Source of the DNA: Palsa-1392 sp036493915
Lineage (GTDB): Bacteria > Verrucomicrobiota > Verrucomicrobiia > Chthoniobacterales > UBA10450
NCBI GenBank assembly: GCA_036493915.1
Contig: DASXPA010000129.1
Span: forward strand, 13,198-77,197
Reading direction: 5' to 3'
DNA: 64,000 nucleotides
Below the pieces are notes generated by a model. That model was not told where the DNA came from. It saw only the letters and a program-made list of their open reading frames with translations, and did no database searches. The translations under genes were made by a program, and so were the position numbers. Of this stretch, positions 10,417-17,802 are shown in pieces; position 1 is the first letter of the stretch; every line of letters begins with the position of its first letter.

Positions 10417-11322
10417 ATGCCTGCCAAACTTCGCGTCACGCCGCTCGCCGGCGAACCCTTTGATCTCACGATCGGCAATACCGCCACGATCGGCCGAACG
10501 AGCGATAACATCGTTTGCCTGAGCGGCAGCCCGCTCGTCTCGCGCCAGCATGCGCTCGTCCGCTGCCACGACGGTTATCAGTATCAAATCATCGACCTCG
10601 GCAGCCGCAATGGCACCTATGTGAACGATCAGCGCGTCGTCATGCCGACAACCTTGAACCACGGCGCGCGCATTTTGATCGCAAAAAACGAGCTCATTTT
10701 TGAACAGGTCGAGGACGATTTCGCGAGCGCGGCGCTTGAAGTCACCCTCGCTGGCTCGATGGCGGGCGCGCATTCCGCGGTCCAGCCGGTCGCGTTGCTC
10801 GTCTGCGACATCCGCGGTTTTAGCACGATGGCGGAGAAAATCTCCAGCTCCGATCTCGCCCAACATCTCGGCGTCTGGTTCCGCGAAGCGGGTAACCTCG
10901 TGACGAAAAACGGTGGCACGATCGACAAGTTCATCGGCGACGCCGTGCTCGCCTACTGGAGCGGATGCGACGGCCAACCGGTCGATTGCGCCGCGACGCT
11001 GCAGATCGCGCGCGAGTTGTTGTCGTTAGCGGAAAAAACGAAGTGGTCCGACGGTCAACCGTTCCGCGTCGGCGTGGCGCTGCACTACGGCTCCGTCACC
11101 TGCGGCAATGTCGGCGTCGACGCACAACGCGACGCCACCGTCATCGGCGACGCGGTCAACACAGTCTTCCGCCTCGAGTCGGTGATGAAGGAACTCAACC
11201 AGGCGGTCGTGCTCTCGGCCGATTTCCGGGAGCACCTGCCCGCAGAGGAAAATCTGATCGATCTCGGCGAGAGAAAACTGAAGGGCAAACAGCAAGCGGT
11301 TGGAGTTTACGGGCTAACTTGA
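10417..11322 (+). CDS. FHA domain-class III adenylate/guanylate cyclase
   Basis: The 301-residue protein has a forkhead-associated domain (about 20-95) with GRTS, SRQH and NGT motifs that bind phosphothreonine peptides. A class III nucleotide cyclase catalytic domain follows (about 123-300). The two metal-binding aspartates are Asp131 in CDIRGFS and Asp175 in IGDAVLAYW, and the transition-state Asn/Arg pair is in GDAVNTVFRLE. No membrane segment is present, so it is cytosolic. It is likely to make cAMP, though cGMP cannot be excluded. It starts 113 bases from the divergent Ser/Thr kinase, which suggests phosphorylation-dependent control of the cyclase. Its 3' end overlaps the MocA-like gene by 16 bases, tail to tail. 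Confidence 0.9.
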   Translation: MPAKLRVTPLAGEPFDLTIGNTATIGRTSDNIVCLSGSPLVSRQHALVRCHDGYQYQIIDLGSRNGTYVNDQRVVMPTTLNHGARILIAKNELIFEQVEDDFASAALEVTLAGSMAGAHSAVQPVALLVCDIRGFSTMAEKISSSDLAQHLGVWFREAGNLVTKNGGTIDKFIGDAVLAYWSGCDGQPVDCAATLQIARELLSLAEKTKWSDGQPFRVGVALHYGSVTCGNVGVDAQRDATVIGDAVNTVFRLESVMKELNQAVVLSADFREHLPAEENLIDLGERKLKGKQQAVGVYGLT

Positions 11323-11885
11323 AGCGCGCGGTAATCCGCCAACGTATCGATGTCGATCGCCCCTTGCGGGAAATCGACTGTCGCAACCTCGGCCGAATGC
11401 CGGGCGATGATCGCTTTCGCACCGTGCTCGTTAGGCAGCGCGAGCAAATTCGCGCGGTAGTGCCGCAGAAAAAGCGCCGGCACTCCGCAGGTTCCTGCGT
11501 AAGCGGAAGCGACGATCAGTTGCTGGGTTTCTTCCTGCGTCCGGATGATCAGTCGAATCAGTTCCGCGTCCACGTACGGCTGATCGCAAGCGGCAATCAC
11601 GAGCGCTTCGCAAGCGGCCAACGCCTTGACGCCAACGCGAATGGAACTGCCAATGCCGTCCTTCCAGTTGTCGTTAGGCACAAGTTGCACGGTGAGACCT
11701 CGCAGGGCTGCGGCGATCGCTTCGCGATCCTGCCCGACGACGACCGCGACCGGCTCACAGCCGGCGCCAACCACCGCCTCGGCCATGCGCCTAACGAGCG
11801 ATTGACCGCGAAAATCCAGTAACTGCTTCGGCTGACCGAGCCGGGTGGAACCGCCGGCGGCCAGCACGATCGCCGCGACTTTCAC
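11307..11885 (-). CDS. MocA-like molybdenum cofactor nucleotidyltransferase
   Basis: The 192-residue GT-A-fold nucleotidyltransferase has the N-terminal loop LAAGGSTRLGQPKQLL that binds the nucleotide phosphates, GIGSSIRVG in the middle, and the metal-site aspartate in AACDQPY. This matches the MocA/MobA-like group, which adds CMP (or GMP) to molybdopterin to make the dinucleotide cofactor of xanthine-oxidase-family enzymes. The start codon overlaps the end of xdhC by four bases (ATGA), so the two are translationally coupled. It closes the operon of the molybdenum aldehyde oxidoreductase. The cytidylyl specificity is inferred from the enzyme family and operon, not from residues I could check. 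Confidence 0.85.
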   Translation of the reverse strand: MKVAAIVLAAGGSTRLGQPKQLLDFRGQSLVRRMAEAVVGAGCEPVAVVVGQDREAIAAALRGLTVQLVPNDNWKDGIGSSIRVGVKALAACEALVIAACDQPYVDAELIRLIIRTQEETQQLIVASAYAGTCGVPALFLRHYRANLLALPNEHGAKAIIARHSAEVATVDFPQGAIDIDTLADYRALQVSP

Positions 11886-12781
11886 GCCACCGCCAGGTCC
11901 GGAACGACGTGAATCGGCGCACGCCGCTCACGCAGCGATTTCGCTTCCCGGTCCGCGAAAACCTTTAGAATTTCCGCGACCATGGCGAGGGCGATTTGCT
12001 CCGGCCCTTCCGCCCCGATATCGAGACCGGCGGGCGCGAAAAGCTCGGAGCGCATCTCGACTCCTTCTTCCAGGAGCGCGTGGAGTAATGGGTCGCGGCG
12101 CAAGCGTGGACCGAGCAGCGCGACGTAGCGCAAGCCAAGCGGCAGGAGCTTTTGCAGCGCCGCGTAATCGCGTCCGTAGTTGTGCGTTTTCACGATCGCG
12201 GCCGTCCAGTCGTCTAATTCGTTAGGGAAGGTGGTCGCCTCGTCCCGTTCGATCACCTCCCACCCGAGGATGAAAGCGAATGCGCGCAGCGCAGCGCTGT
12301 CGGGACCTTCGCCAATCATGAGCAACCGCAAGGGCGGATGAACCATCTGCACGAAAGCGTCCGCAGGAATTTCGTCCGAGGGCTCGATCACCTTACTGCC
12401 TAACGAGTCGCAATTCTCGAAAACCGTGGCCATCATACAGTCGCGGCGGCTTCGCTGCGCGGCGGAGAGAATGTCAAGCAGGCCTGGCCGCAGTCTTTCG
12501 ACCAAGACTTCGATCGCACCATTGCAGCCGTAGCGCAGGCGCGTGTCGAAGTTCAGCAGTGTCGCTTTGCCAGTGGCGATTACCGTCTGCGCGCGAGTGG
12601 CCACTTCCTCTTCGAGGCAACCGCCGCTCAGTGTGCCGGTGAAGTTGCCATCGCTCGCGATCAGCATGCGCGCGCCGGGACGGCGATAGCTGGAGCCGCG
12701 CGCCCTAACGAGTGTGGCAAGTGCGAACGGTTCGCCGTGTCGACGTTCAAACGCCGCAATGATGTCGCGAATTTCCTTCAT
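11882..12781 (-). CDS. xdhC: XdhC/CoxI family molybdoenzyme maturation factor
   Basis: The 299-residue protein has the XdhC N-terminal domain (ATLVRARGSSYRRPGARMLI, then GTLSGGCLEEEV with its conserved cysteine) and a C-terminal Rossmann-like domain (RLLMIGEGPDSAALRAFA). XdhC-type chaperones bind the molybdenum cofactor, support its sulfuration, and insert it into xanthine-oxidase-family enzymes. It lies 67 bases downstream of the large molybdenum subunit gene and overlaps the MocA-like gene by four bases. A half copy of the intergenic repeat occupies the gap before it, so the operon tolerated an insertion there. Confidence 0.88.
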   Translation of the reverse strand: MKEIRDIIAAFERRHGEPFALATLVRARGSSYRRPGARMLIASDGNFTGTLSGGCLEEEVATRAQTVIATGKATLLNFDTRLRYGCNGAIEVLVERLRPGLLDILSAAQRSRRDCMMATVFENCDSLGSKVIEPSDEIPADAFVQMVHPPLRLLMIGEGPDSAALRAFAFILGWEVIERDEATTFPNELDDWTAAIVKTHNYGRDYAALQKLLPLGLRYVALLGPRLRRDPLLHALLEEGVEMRSELFAPAGLDIGAEGPEQIALAMVAEILKVFADREAKSLRERRAPIHVVPDLAVA

Positions 12782-12816
12782 CGTCTTAGTGCGTGCGCAA
12801 AGCCACTCGAACGCTC

Positions 12817-12847
12817 GTGAGGTCCTTCACTTCGTTCAGGATGACAA
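12817..12847. repeat. Half copy of the TCATCCTGAGCG repeat inside an operon
   Basis: GTGAGGTCCTTCACTTCGTT then CAGGATGACAAC fills about half of the 67-base gap between the molybdenum subunit gene and xdhC. Confidence 0.75.
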
Positions 12848-12848
12848 C

Positions 12849-15092
12849 TTAAATCAACTTATCCGGCGTGATCGGCAGGTCGCGCACGCGCCGGCCCGTC
12901 GCGTGGAAAACCGCATTCGCCACCGCGGCAGCGATGCCAGTGATCCCGATCTCGCCGATCCCGCGCGCCCCGATCGGGTTGAAATCAAAATCCGGCTCGC
13001 CCACGAACTCGACGTCGATCTGCGGGATGTCGGCGTTCGTGGGAACGTGATATTCCGCAAGGTTGCCGTTCACCGGCAGACCTGTTTTCGGATCGTATTC
13101 CGTAGCTTCGGTCAAGGCCATACCGATGCCCATGACGACGCCGCCAATGATCTGGCTGCGCGCCGGTTTGTAGGTCACGACGCGGCCGCAGTTGATCACG
13201 CTGACGACCCGCGTGACCTGCACGCGCGGCAGCAGCGGGTCGATTTTCACTTCGACAAAGTGCGCGCCCCACGATTGGAAGACCTGCTTTTTGTTCTTTT
13301 CCGGTTCGTGCAACTTGCTCTCGACCGCGAGTGAGTCTTTGCCCGCGCGTTGCAGAATGTCCGTGTAGCTGTCGGATTTTGTTTTGTCGTTTTTCAAACC
13401 GATCCGACCCGGTTCGGTCATGCCGATGTCGTTAGGCGACATTCCATGGAGCGGCGATTTTGCATCTTTCACCGCGAGTTCGGCGAGCGCCTGATGCAGC
13501 AATCCGGCGACATCGTGAATCGCGGTGCCGACGGTGCCGGTGGAGTTTGATCCGCCCGCGACGGGCCCGAACGGATAATCGGATTTGCCGAGCTCGAAGG
13601 TTACTTTCTCAAAAGGGATGCCGAGTTGTTCTGACGAAATCTGGGTGAAGGCGGTGTAAGCGCCGGTGCCGAGATCGTGCGTTGCGCATTGCACCGTGGC
13701 GCTGCCGTCGACTTTCAAAATCGCTTTCGCCGCTGCGGCCATTTTGTGCGCCGGATAGGTGCATGTCGCCATGCCCCAGCCGACCATCAAGCTGCCGTCG
13801 CGCATCGACGCAGGCTGTGGATTGCGTTTCGCCCAACCGAACTTTTCCGCGCCTAACGAATAGGCTTCCTTGAGATGTTTTGCGCTGAAGGGCTTTTCCT
13901 TGATCGGATGCTCTTCTGCATAATTCGTTAGGCGCAACTGCAGCGGGTCCATCTTGAGCGCGACCGCGAGCTCGTCCATGGCGCATTCGAGCGCGTAGGT
14001 GCCGGGGCATTCGCCGGGCGCACGCATGAAGTTGGGCGTGGCGACGTTTACCGGATAAACGATCTCTTCCACTTTGATGTTCGGGCTCGCATACATGACG
14101 CCGGTCGAGCGCGCGCCGCACGACTCCGCCCAATCACCGACGGGAGAGGTGAGGGTATGACTGACGTGGCGCATCGCCTGCAACTTGCCATCCTTCGTCG
14201 CGGCCAACGCGATCGTCTGGCGCGTCGGCGTGCGATGTCCCGTGCAGGTAAACATCTCTTTGCGCGGGACGTGAAATTTCACCGGCCGACCCACGACTTT
14301 TGCCGCCATCGTGGTCAGCAGCTCGTGCGGCCAGACCGCGCCTTTGCTCCCGAAAGCGCCGCCGACGAAAGGATCGATGACGCGCACATTTTCGAGATCG
14401 AGGCCGTAGGTGCGGGCGAAGATGCTCTGGGCGCCTTTGACGAACTGGGTCGAATCCCAGGTGGTTAATTTTCGATCGCCATCTTCCCATGCCGCGATCG
14501 TGCCGTGCATCTCGATCGGGCTGTGGGTCTCGGTCGGCGTGAGGTAGGTCTCTTTGATGTTGATAAAGTTGCTGTTCTTGAGCGCGGGGCCGACGTCGCC
14601 TTTTTCCGGCTGCACTTTTTCGCCGTTGTTTTCCTCCGGTTTTTTCGCTTTGTGCTCGGCATCCTCCATCGTGAGAAGCGGCTCTTCCGGCGCGTAGTTC
14701 ACCCGGACTAACGACGCGGCATATTGCGCCTGCTCGATCGTATCCGCGACGACGAGCGCGACATATTGCCCGGCGTAATGGACTTTGCCGTCGCTCAACG
14801 GATTGCGTTCTTCGATGCGAATGCCTTCGGTGCGCGCTTTGCCACCTCCGCCTTCCTCTTTCTTTGGTTGCGGAGCATTTTGGTGGGTCAGAACTTTCAG
14901 GACACCGGGCGCGGACTCGGCGGCTTTCGTGTCCATCGCCGTGATCGTGCCTTTGGCAATGTTGCTAACGACCGGCCAGGCGTGAACTGCTTTGGGGATC
15001 TCGAATTCGACCGCGTATTTGGCGCCGCCGCTAACTTTTAATGGACCGTCCACGCGATTGCGGGCGGGACCGAGAATGTCTGTTTTCGCCAT
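12849..15092 (-). CDS. Molybdenum-binding subunit, aldehyde oxidoreductase (PaoC/YagR-like)
   Basis: The 747-residue catalytic subunit of a xanthine-oxidase-family enzyme would hydroxylate aldehydes or N-heterocycles at a molybdopterin cytosine dinucleotide. The N-terminal domain begins GPARNRVDGPLKVSGGAKYA. Cofactor-binding stretches include VDPFVGGAFGSKG-type residues (RVIDPFVGGAFGSKGA) and APGECPGTYALE. The catalytic glutamate lies in GARGIGEIGITG near the C-terminus. It has no signal peptide and would be co-exported with the Tat-signal Fe-S subunit. The gene starts five bases after the FAD subunit gene. An acidic, lysine-rich insertion around residues 130-165 (KKPEENNGEKVQPEKGD) looks like a surface loop. 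Confidence 0.93.
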   Translation of the reverse strand: MAKTDILGPARNRVDGPLKVSGGAKYAVEFEIPKAVHAWPVVSNIAKGTITAMDTKAAESAPGVLKVLTHQNAPQPKKEEGGGGKARTEGIRIEERNPLSDGKVHYAGQYVALVVADTIEQAQYAASLVRVNYAPEEPLLTMEDAEHKAKKPEENNGEKVQPEKGDVGPALKNSNFINIKETYLTPTETHSPIEMHGTIAAWEDGDRKLTTWDSTQFVKGAQSIFARTYGLDLENVRVIDPFVGGAFGSKGAVWPHELLTTMAAKVVGRPVKFHVPRKEMFTCTGHRTPTRQTIALAATKDGKLQAMRHVSHTLTSPVGDWAESCGARSTGVMYASPNIKVEEIVYPVNVATPNFMRAPGECPGTYALECAMDELAVALKMDPLQLRLTNYAEEHPIKEKPFSAKHLKEAYSLGAEKFGWAKRNPQPASMRDGSLMVGWGMATCTYPAHKMAAAAKAILKVDGSATVQCATHDLGTGAYTAFTQISSEQLGIPFEKVTFELGKSDYPFGPVAGGSNSTGTVGTAIHDVAGLLHQALAELAVKDAKSPLHGMSPNDIGMTEPGRIGLKNDKTKSDSYTDILQRAGKDSLAVESKLHEPEKNKKQVFQSWGAHFVEVKIDPLLPRVQVTRVVSVINCGRVVTYKPARSQIIGGVVMGIGMALTEATEYDPKTGLPVNGNLAEYHVPTNADIPQIDVEFVGEPDFDFNPIGARGIGEIGITGIAAAVANAVFHATGRRVRDLPITPDKLI

Positions 15093-15097
15093 ATGGG

Positions 15098-16090
15098 TTA
15101 CGCCATTTTCGCGACTGTTCCGAGCGCCTGGGTGATGGCGCGCTTCGCGAGCTCGATCTTGAATGAGTTGTATTTGTAGCCGTGCGCGTCGGCGAGTTCG
15201 GCGTCGGCGGCGGCACGGATGTTGGCTTCGTTAGGCTGTTTGCCGGCGAGGGCTTGTTCGGCTTTGTGTGCGCGCCACGGTTTGTGGGCGACGCCACCCA
15301 GGGCGATGCGCGCTGATTTGATCTCGCCGCCGTTCATTTCCAAAATCGCGGCGACGCTAACGAGGGCGAAGGCGTAGCTGGCGCGGTCGCGCACTTTCAA
15401 ATAATGCGAGCGTTTCGCGAAGGGAAGCGCGGGCAGATCGACGGCGGTGATGAGTTCGTTAGGCTGAAGATTCGTCTCGATGTTTGGCGTCTCGCCAGGG
15501 AGCCGGTGGAAATCGGCGAACGGAATCGTGCGCTCGCCTTTTGGGCCCTGCACGCGGACGACCGCATCGAGCGCGGCCATGGCAACACACATATCGCTCG
15601 GGTGAACGGCGATGCACTGGTCGCTCTGGCCGAGGATGGCGTGGATGCGGTTGTAACCTTCGAGCGCGCCGCAGCCGCTCCCGGGGTCGCGTTTGTTGCA
15701 CATCGGGAAAGCCGGATCGTAGAAATAATAACAGCGTGTGCGCTGAAGCAGGTTTCCGCCGGTGGTCGCGAGGTTGCGCAACTGCGGGCTGGCGCCGGAA
15801 AGGAGTGCTTCGCTCAGAACCGGGTAATTGGTTTTGATCAGCTCGTGCTGAGCGAGATCGGAGTTGCGCACGAGTGCGCCGATACGGACGCCGCCATTGT
15901 TAGGCAACTGCTCGACTTTCGTAAGGGGAACGCGGTTGATGTCGAGGAGCTGCTCGGGTTGCTCGACACCCATTTTCATCAGGTCGATCAGGTTGGTACC
16001 GCCACCGAGAAATTTTGCCTTCGGATTCGACGCGACGCCGGTGAGCGCGGTCTGCTGATCGTTCGCGCGTGAATAGGCAAACGGGTTCAT
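15098..16090 (-). CDS. FAD-binding subunit, aldehyde oxidoreductase (PaoB/YagS-like)
   Basis: The 330-residue protein starts at the ATG at 16090; the reading frame runs further upstream but only as antisense-like sequence inside the preceding gene. The FAD pyrophosphate loop is FLGGGTNLIDLMKMG, and the second FAD motif is NLATTGGNLLQRTRCYYF. A cysteine cluster (CYYF, MCNKRDPGSGCGA) matches the extra 4Fe-4S site seen in E. coli PaoB, which separates it from ordinary FAD subunits. It passes electrons from the Fe-S centres to FAD. Its start overlaps the end of the 2Fe-2S subunit gene by four bases. Confidence 0.92.
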   Translation of the reverse strand: MNPFAYSRANDQQTALTGVASNPKAKFLGGGTNLIDLMKMGVEQPEQLLDINRVPLTKVEQLPNNGGVRIGALVRNSDLAQHELIKTNYPVLSEALLSGASPQLRNLATTGGNLLQRTRCYYFYDPAFPMCNKRDPGSGCGALEGYNRIHAILGQSDQCIAVHPSDMCVAMAALDAVVRVQGPKGERTIPFADFHRLPGETPNIETNLQPNELITAVDLPALPFAKRSHYLKVRDRASYAFALVSVAAILEMNGGEIKSARIALGGVAHKPWRAHKAEQALAGKQPNEANIRAAADAELADAHGYKYNSFKIELAKRAITQALGTVAKMA

Positions 16091-16764
16091 GATTGCGCCG
16101 CCCCCATCTGCCCGCGCGCCTGTTTGATCGCATCGACGATGTTCGGATAGGCGCCGCAACGACAAAGGTTGCCGCTCATCCATTCGCGAATTTCGGCGTC
16201 GTCCTTCGCGTGACCTTCCTGCACGCAGGCCACTGCGGAACAAATCTGCCCGGGCGTGCAGTAGCCACATTGAAAACCGTCGTGATCGACAAACGCCGCC
16301 TGCATCGGGTGCAGCTGATCGCCTTTGGCGAGGCCTTCGATCGTGGTGATCTCGTCGCCTTCGTGCGTGACGGCGAGGCTGAGGCAGCTGTTGATGCGCC
16401 GGCCGTTGACGAGGACGGTGCAGGCGCCGCATTGCCCGTGGTCGCAGCCTTTCTTCGACCCGGTGAGCTGCAGATTTTCGCGCAGCAAATCGAGCAGCGA
16501 AGTGCGTGGATCGAGCGACAGCTTGTGCACCGCGCCATTTATCTTCAGGGAAACATCAACCATTTTAGTTCCATTGTTTACCACCATCGCGCTTGCCGCC
16601 TGCGCGCTGGAGAAAGCGAGCAGCTGCGGCCCGAGCGCGAGAGCGGCGCTGGTCCCGGCGACTTGCTGAAGAAAGCGCCGGCGCGTCTCCAGACTGCCGA
16701 AAATCAGCAGCTCATCGAGCGGATCACTCTCGCCCGACGGCGGCGGATTGGGTTCATCGGGCAT
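16087..16764 (-). CDS. 2Fe-2S subunit with Tat signal, aldehyde oxidoreductase (PaoA/YagT-like)
   Basis: The 225-residue subunit carries two 2Fe-2S clusters. The first uses GCDHGQCGAC and a later NSC. The second uses QCGYCTPGQ and NLCRCGAYPN. The N-terminus has a twin-arginine motif (TRRRFLQQVAG) followed by a hydrophobic stretch and AQA, so the folded heterotrimer should be exported through Tat to the periplasm, as for E. coli PaoABC. It is the first gene of the five-gene operon paoA-paoB-paoC-xdhC-mocA-like. Periplasmic aldehyde detoxification is the inferred role; the substrate cannot be told from sequence. Confidence 0.93.
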   Translation of the reverse strand: MPDEPNPPPSGESDPLDELLIFGSLETRRRFLQQVAGTSAALALGPQLLAFSSAQAASAMVVNNGTKMVDVSLKINGAVHKLSLDPRTSLLDLLRENLQLTGSKKGCDHGQCGACTVLVNGRRINSCLSLAVTHEGDEITTIEGLAKGDQLHPMQAAFVDHDGFQCGYCTPGQICSAVACVQEGHAKDDAEIREWMSGNLCRCGAYPNIVDAIKQARGQMGAAQS

Positions 16765-16800
16765 CGCAAATAGTTCGAAGCGGAACGTGCGTCCGGTTTC

Positions 16801-17053
16801 CTAAATGTCGTGCAGCCCCATCTATAAAGCGGCGCAAACAGATGTCGTGGATTTTTCGAGGGGAGGAACAAATGTCGGAAGCGAGATTCTTGGCTGAATT
16901 TGGACAACAGATGTCAGCGCTTCGAGGGAGACCTTCCTACCACTTCCCACTAAATTAAGTCGGAAGTGAGAAACCGGCTCTTCCCTCGTCTCGAAACCCG
17001 CCCTTCCAGGGAGAGGCGCCGACATTTGTTGCAGGAATCAACGACATCTGTTG
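16801..17053. repeat. Cluster of six ACA(A/G)ATGTCG-like words
   Basis: In the roughly 320-base gene-free stretch between the molybdoenzyme operon and tRNA-Gly, the words AAATGTCG (16803), ACAGATGTCG (16838), ACAAATGTCG (16868) and ACAGATGTCA (16906) occur forward. CGACATTTGT (17020) and CGACATCTGT (17042) occur inverted. The region could hold the promoter of the operon. Whether these are operator sites or decayed repeat ends is unknown. Confidence 0.5.
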
Positions 17054-17086
17054 GGTTCCCGATTTTATCTGCCTCGCCTGCAGATG

Positions 17087-17157
17087 AGCGGGTGAGGGGA
17101 ATCGAACCCCCGTATGCAGCTTGGGAAGCTGCCGTTCTACCATTGAACTACACCCGC
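17087..17157 (-). tRNA. tRNA-Gly (anticodon CCC)
   Basis: The minus strand folds as a standard cloverleaf. The acceptor is GCGGGTG with CACCCGC, the D arm is GTTC/GAAC, and the anticodon arm GCAGC/GCTGC encloses the loop TTCCCAA, giving anticodon CCC. The T arm is GGGGG/CCCCT around TTCGATT. The discriminator base is T, and the following bases are CAT, so CCA is not encoded and must be added by tRNA nucleotidyltransferase. Confidence 0.95.
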
Positions 17158-17202
17158 GTGGAGCAACGCAGAGTTTATAGGTTGAAGCGTGAAGGATGGC
17201 AA

Positions 17203-17802
17203 CTACTGCCAGGAAATGACGTCGTCGTCCGCCGCGCCGGCGTTCTTATCTCCAGAGCCGCCTTTGCCGTCCTTGCCTAACGACCAGGCGATGACGCCGC
17301 TCCGAAGCGGGCTGCTGCCGGCATTTGCCGAATAGGGTTTGGGCGTGATGAGGTTGTCGTAGTTGCCATCGATCGCGATGATGTACGGGTTGCCCCAAGG
17401 ATCGTAATACTGGCCATCGCCGCCAATGCCGGACCGCGGATGAATCGGATCCTTGGCGTCCGGTGGCGAGAGGAAGACGATCTGTTTGGGATTTTCCGTC
17501 GCCGCGGGCAGCCCTCGTAACTCTGTAAGTAGCGCCGCGTTGTTGGTAATGGGCGTATCGTCGGTCGCGAGCGGATATTTCCCATACTCGGTGTAAAACG
17601 CGTTCGTCGCAGTTACGATTTGGGTGAGATCGTTCTTCGCCTGGGTCCGCTTGGCCTGATCCTGCACGCTGCGGAAAGCCGGGAAGAGCAGCGCCATCAG
17701 GATCGCGATGATCGTGATGACGACGAGTAGCTCGATGAGAGTGAATGCTTTTGGGCCGTTCCGCGTTCCGCGTTCCGCGTTCCGCATTCGCTTCAGCTCC
17801 AT
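17203..17802 (-). CDS. Prepilin-like protein (type II secretion/type IV pilin fold)
   Basis: The leader ends at a consensus prepilin peptidase site: G/P-KAFTLIELLVVITII, with Phe at +1-like position and the +5 Glu, then a hydrophobic helix (FTLIELLVVITIIAILMALL). The rest resembles GspG-type pseudopilins, with YGKYP and a DPWGNPY motif common in major pseudopilins. Starting at 17802 gives 199 residues; an ATG at 17829 is also possible. It overlaps the end of the DUF2851 gene by about ten bases. Assembly needs an inner-membrane platform and ATPase not encoded here. The leader codons contain four tandem GCGGAAC units, so slippage there would shift the frame. Confidence 0.85.
   Translation of the reverse strand: MELKRMRNAERGTRNGPKAFTLIELLVVITIIAILMALLFPAFRSVQDQAKRTQAKNDLTQIVTATNAFYTEYGKYPLATDDTPITNNAALLTELRGLPAATENPKQIVFLSPPDAKDPIHPRSGIGGDGQYYDPWGNPYIIAIDGNYDNLITPKPYSANAGSSPLRSGVIAWSLGKDGKGGSGDKNAGAADDDVISWQ
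17758..17785. repeat. Four tandem 7-bp units in the prepilin leader
   Basis: Plus strand GTTCCGC repeats at 17758-17764, 17765-17771, 17772-17778 and 17779-17785 with no mismatch. The units code for the charged leader before the prepilin peptidase site. Seven is not a multiple of three. Confidence 0.9.
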
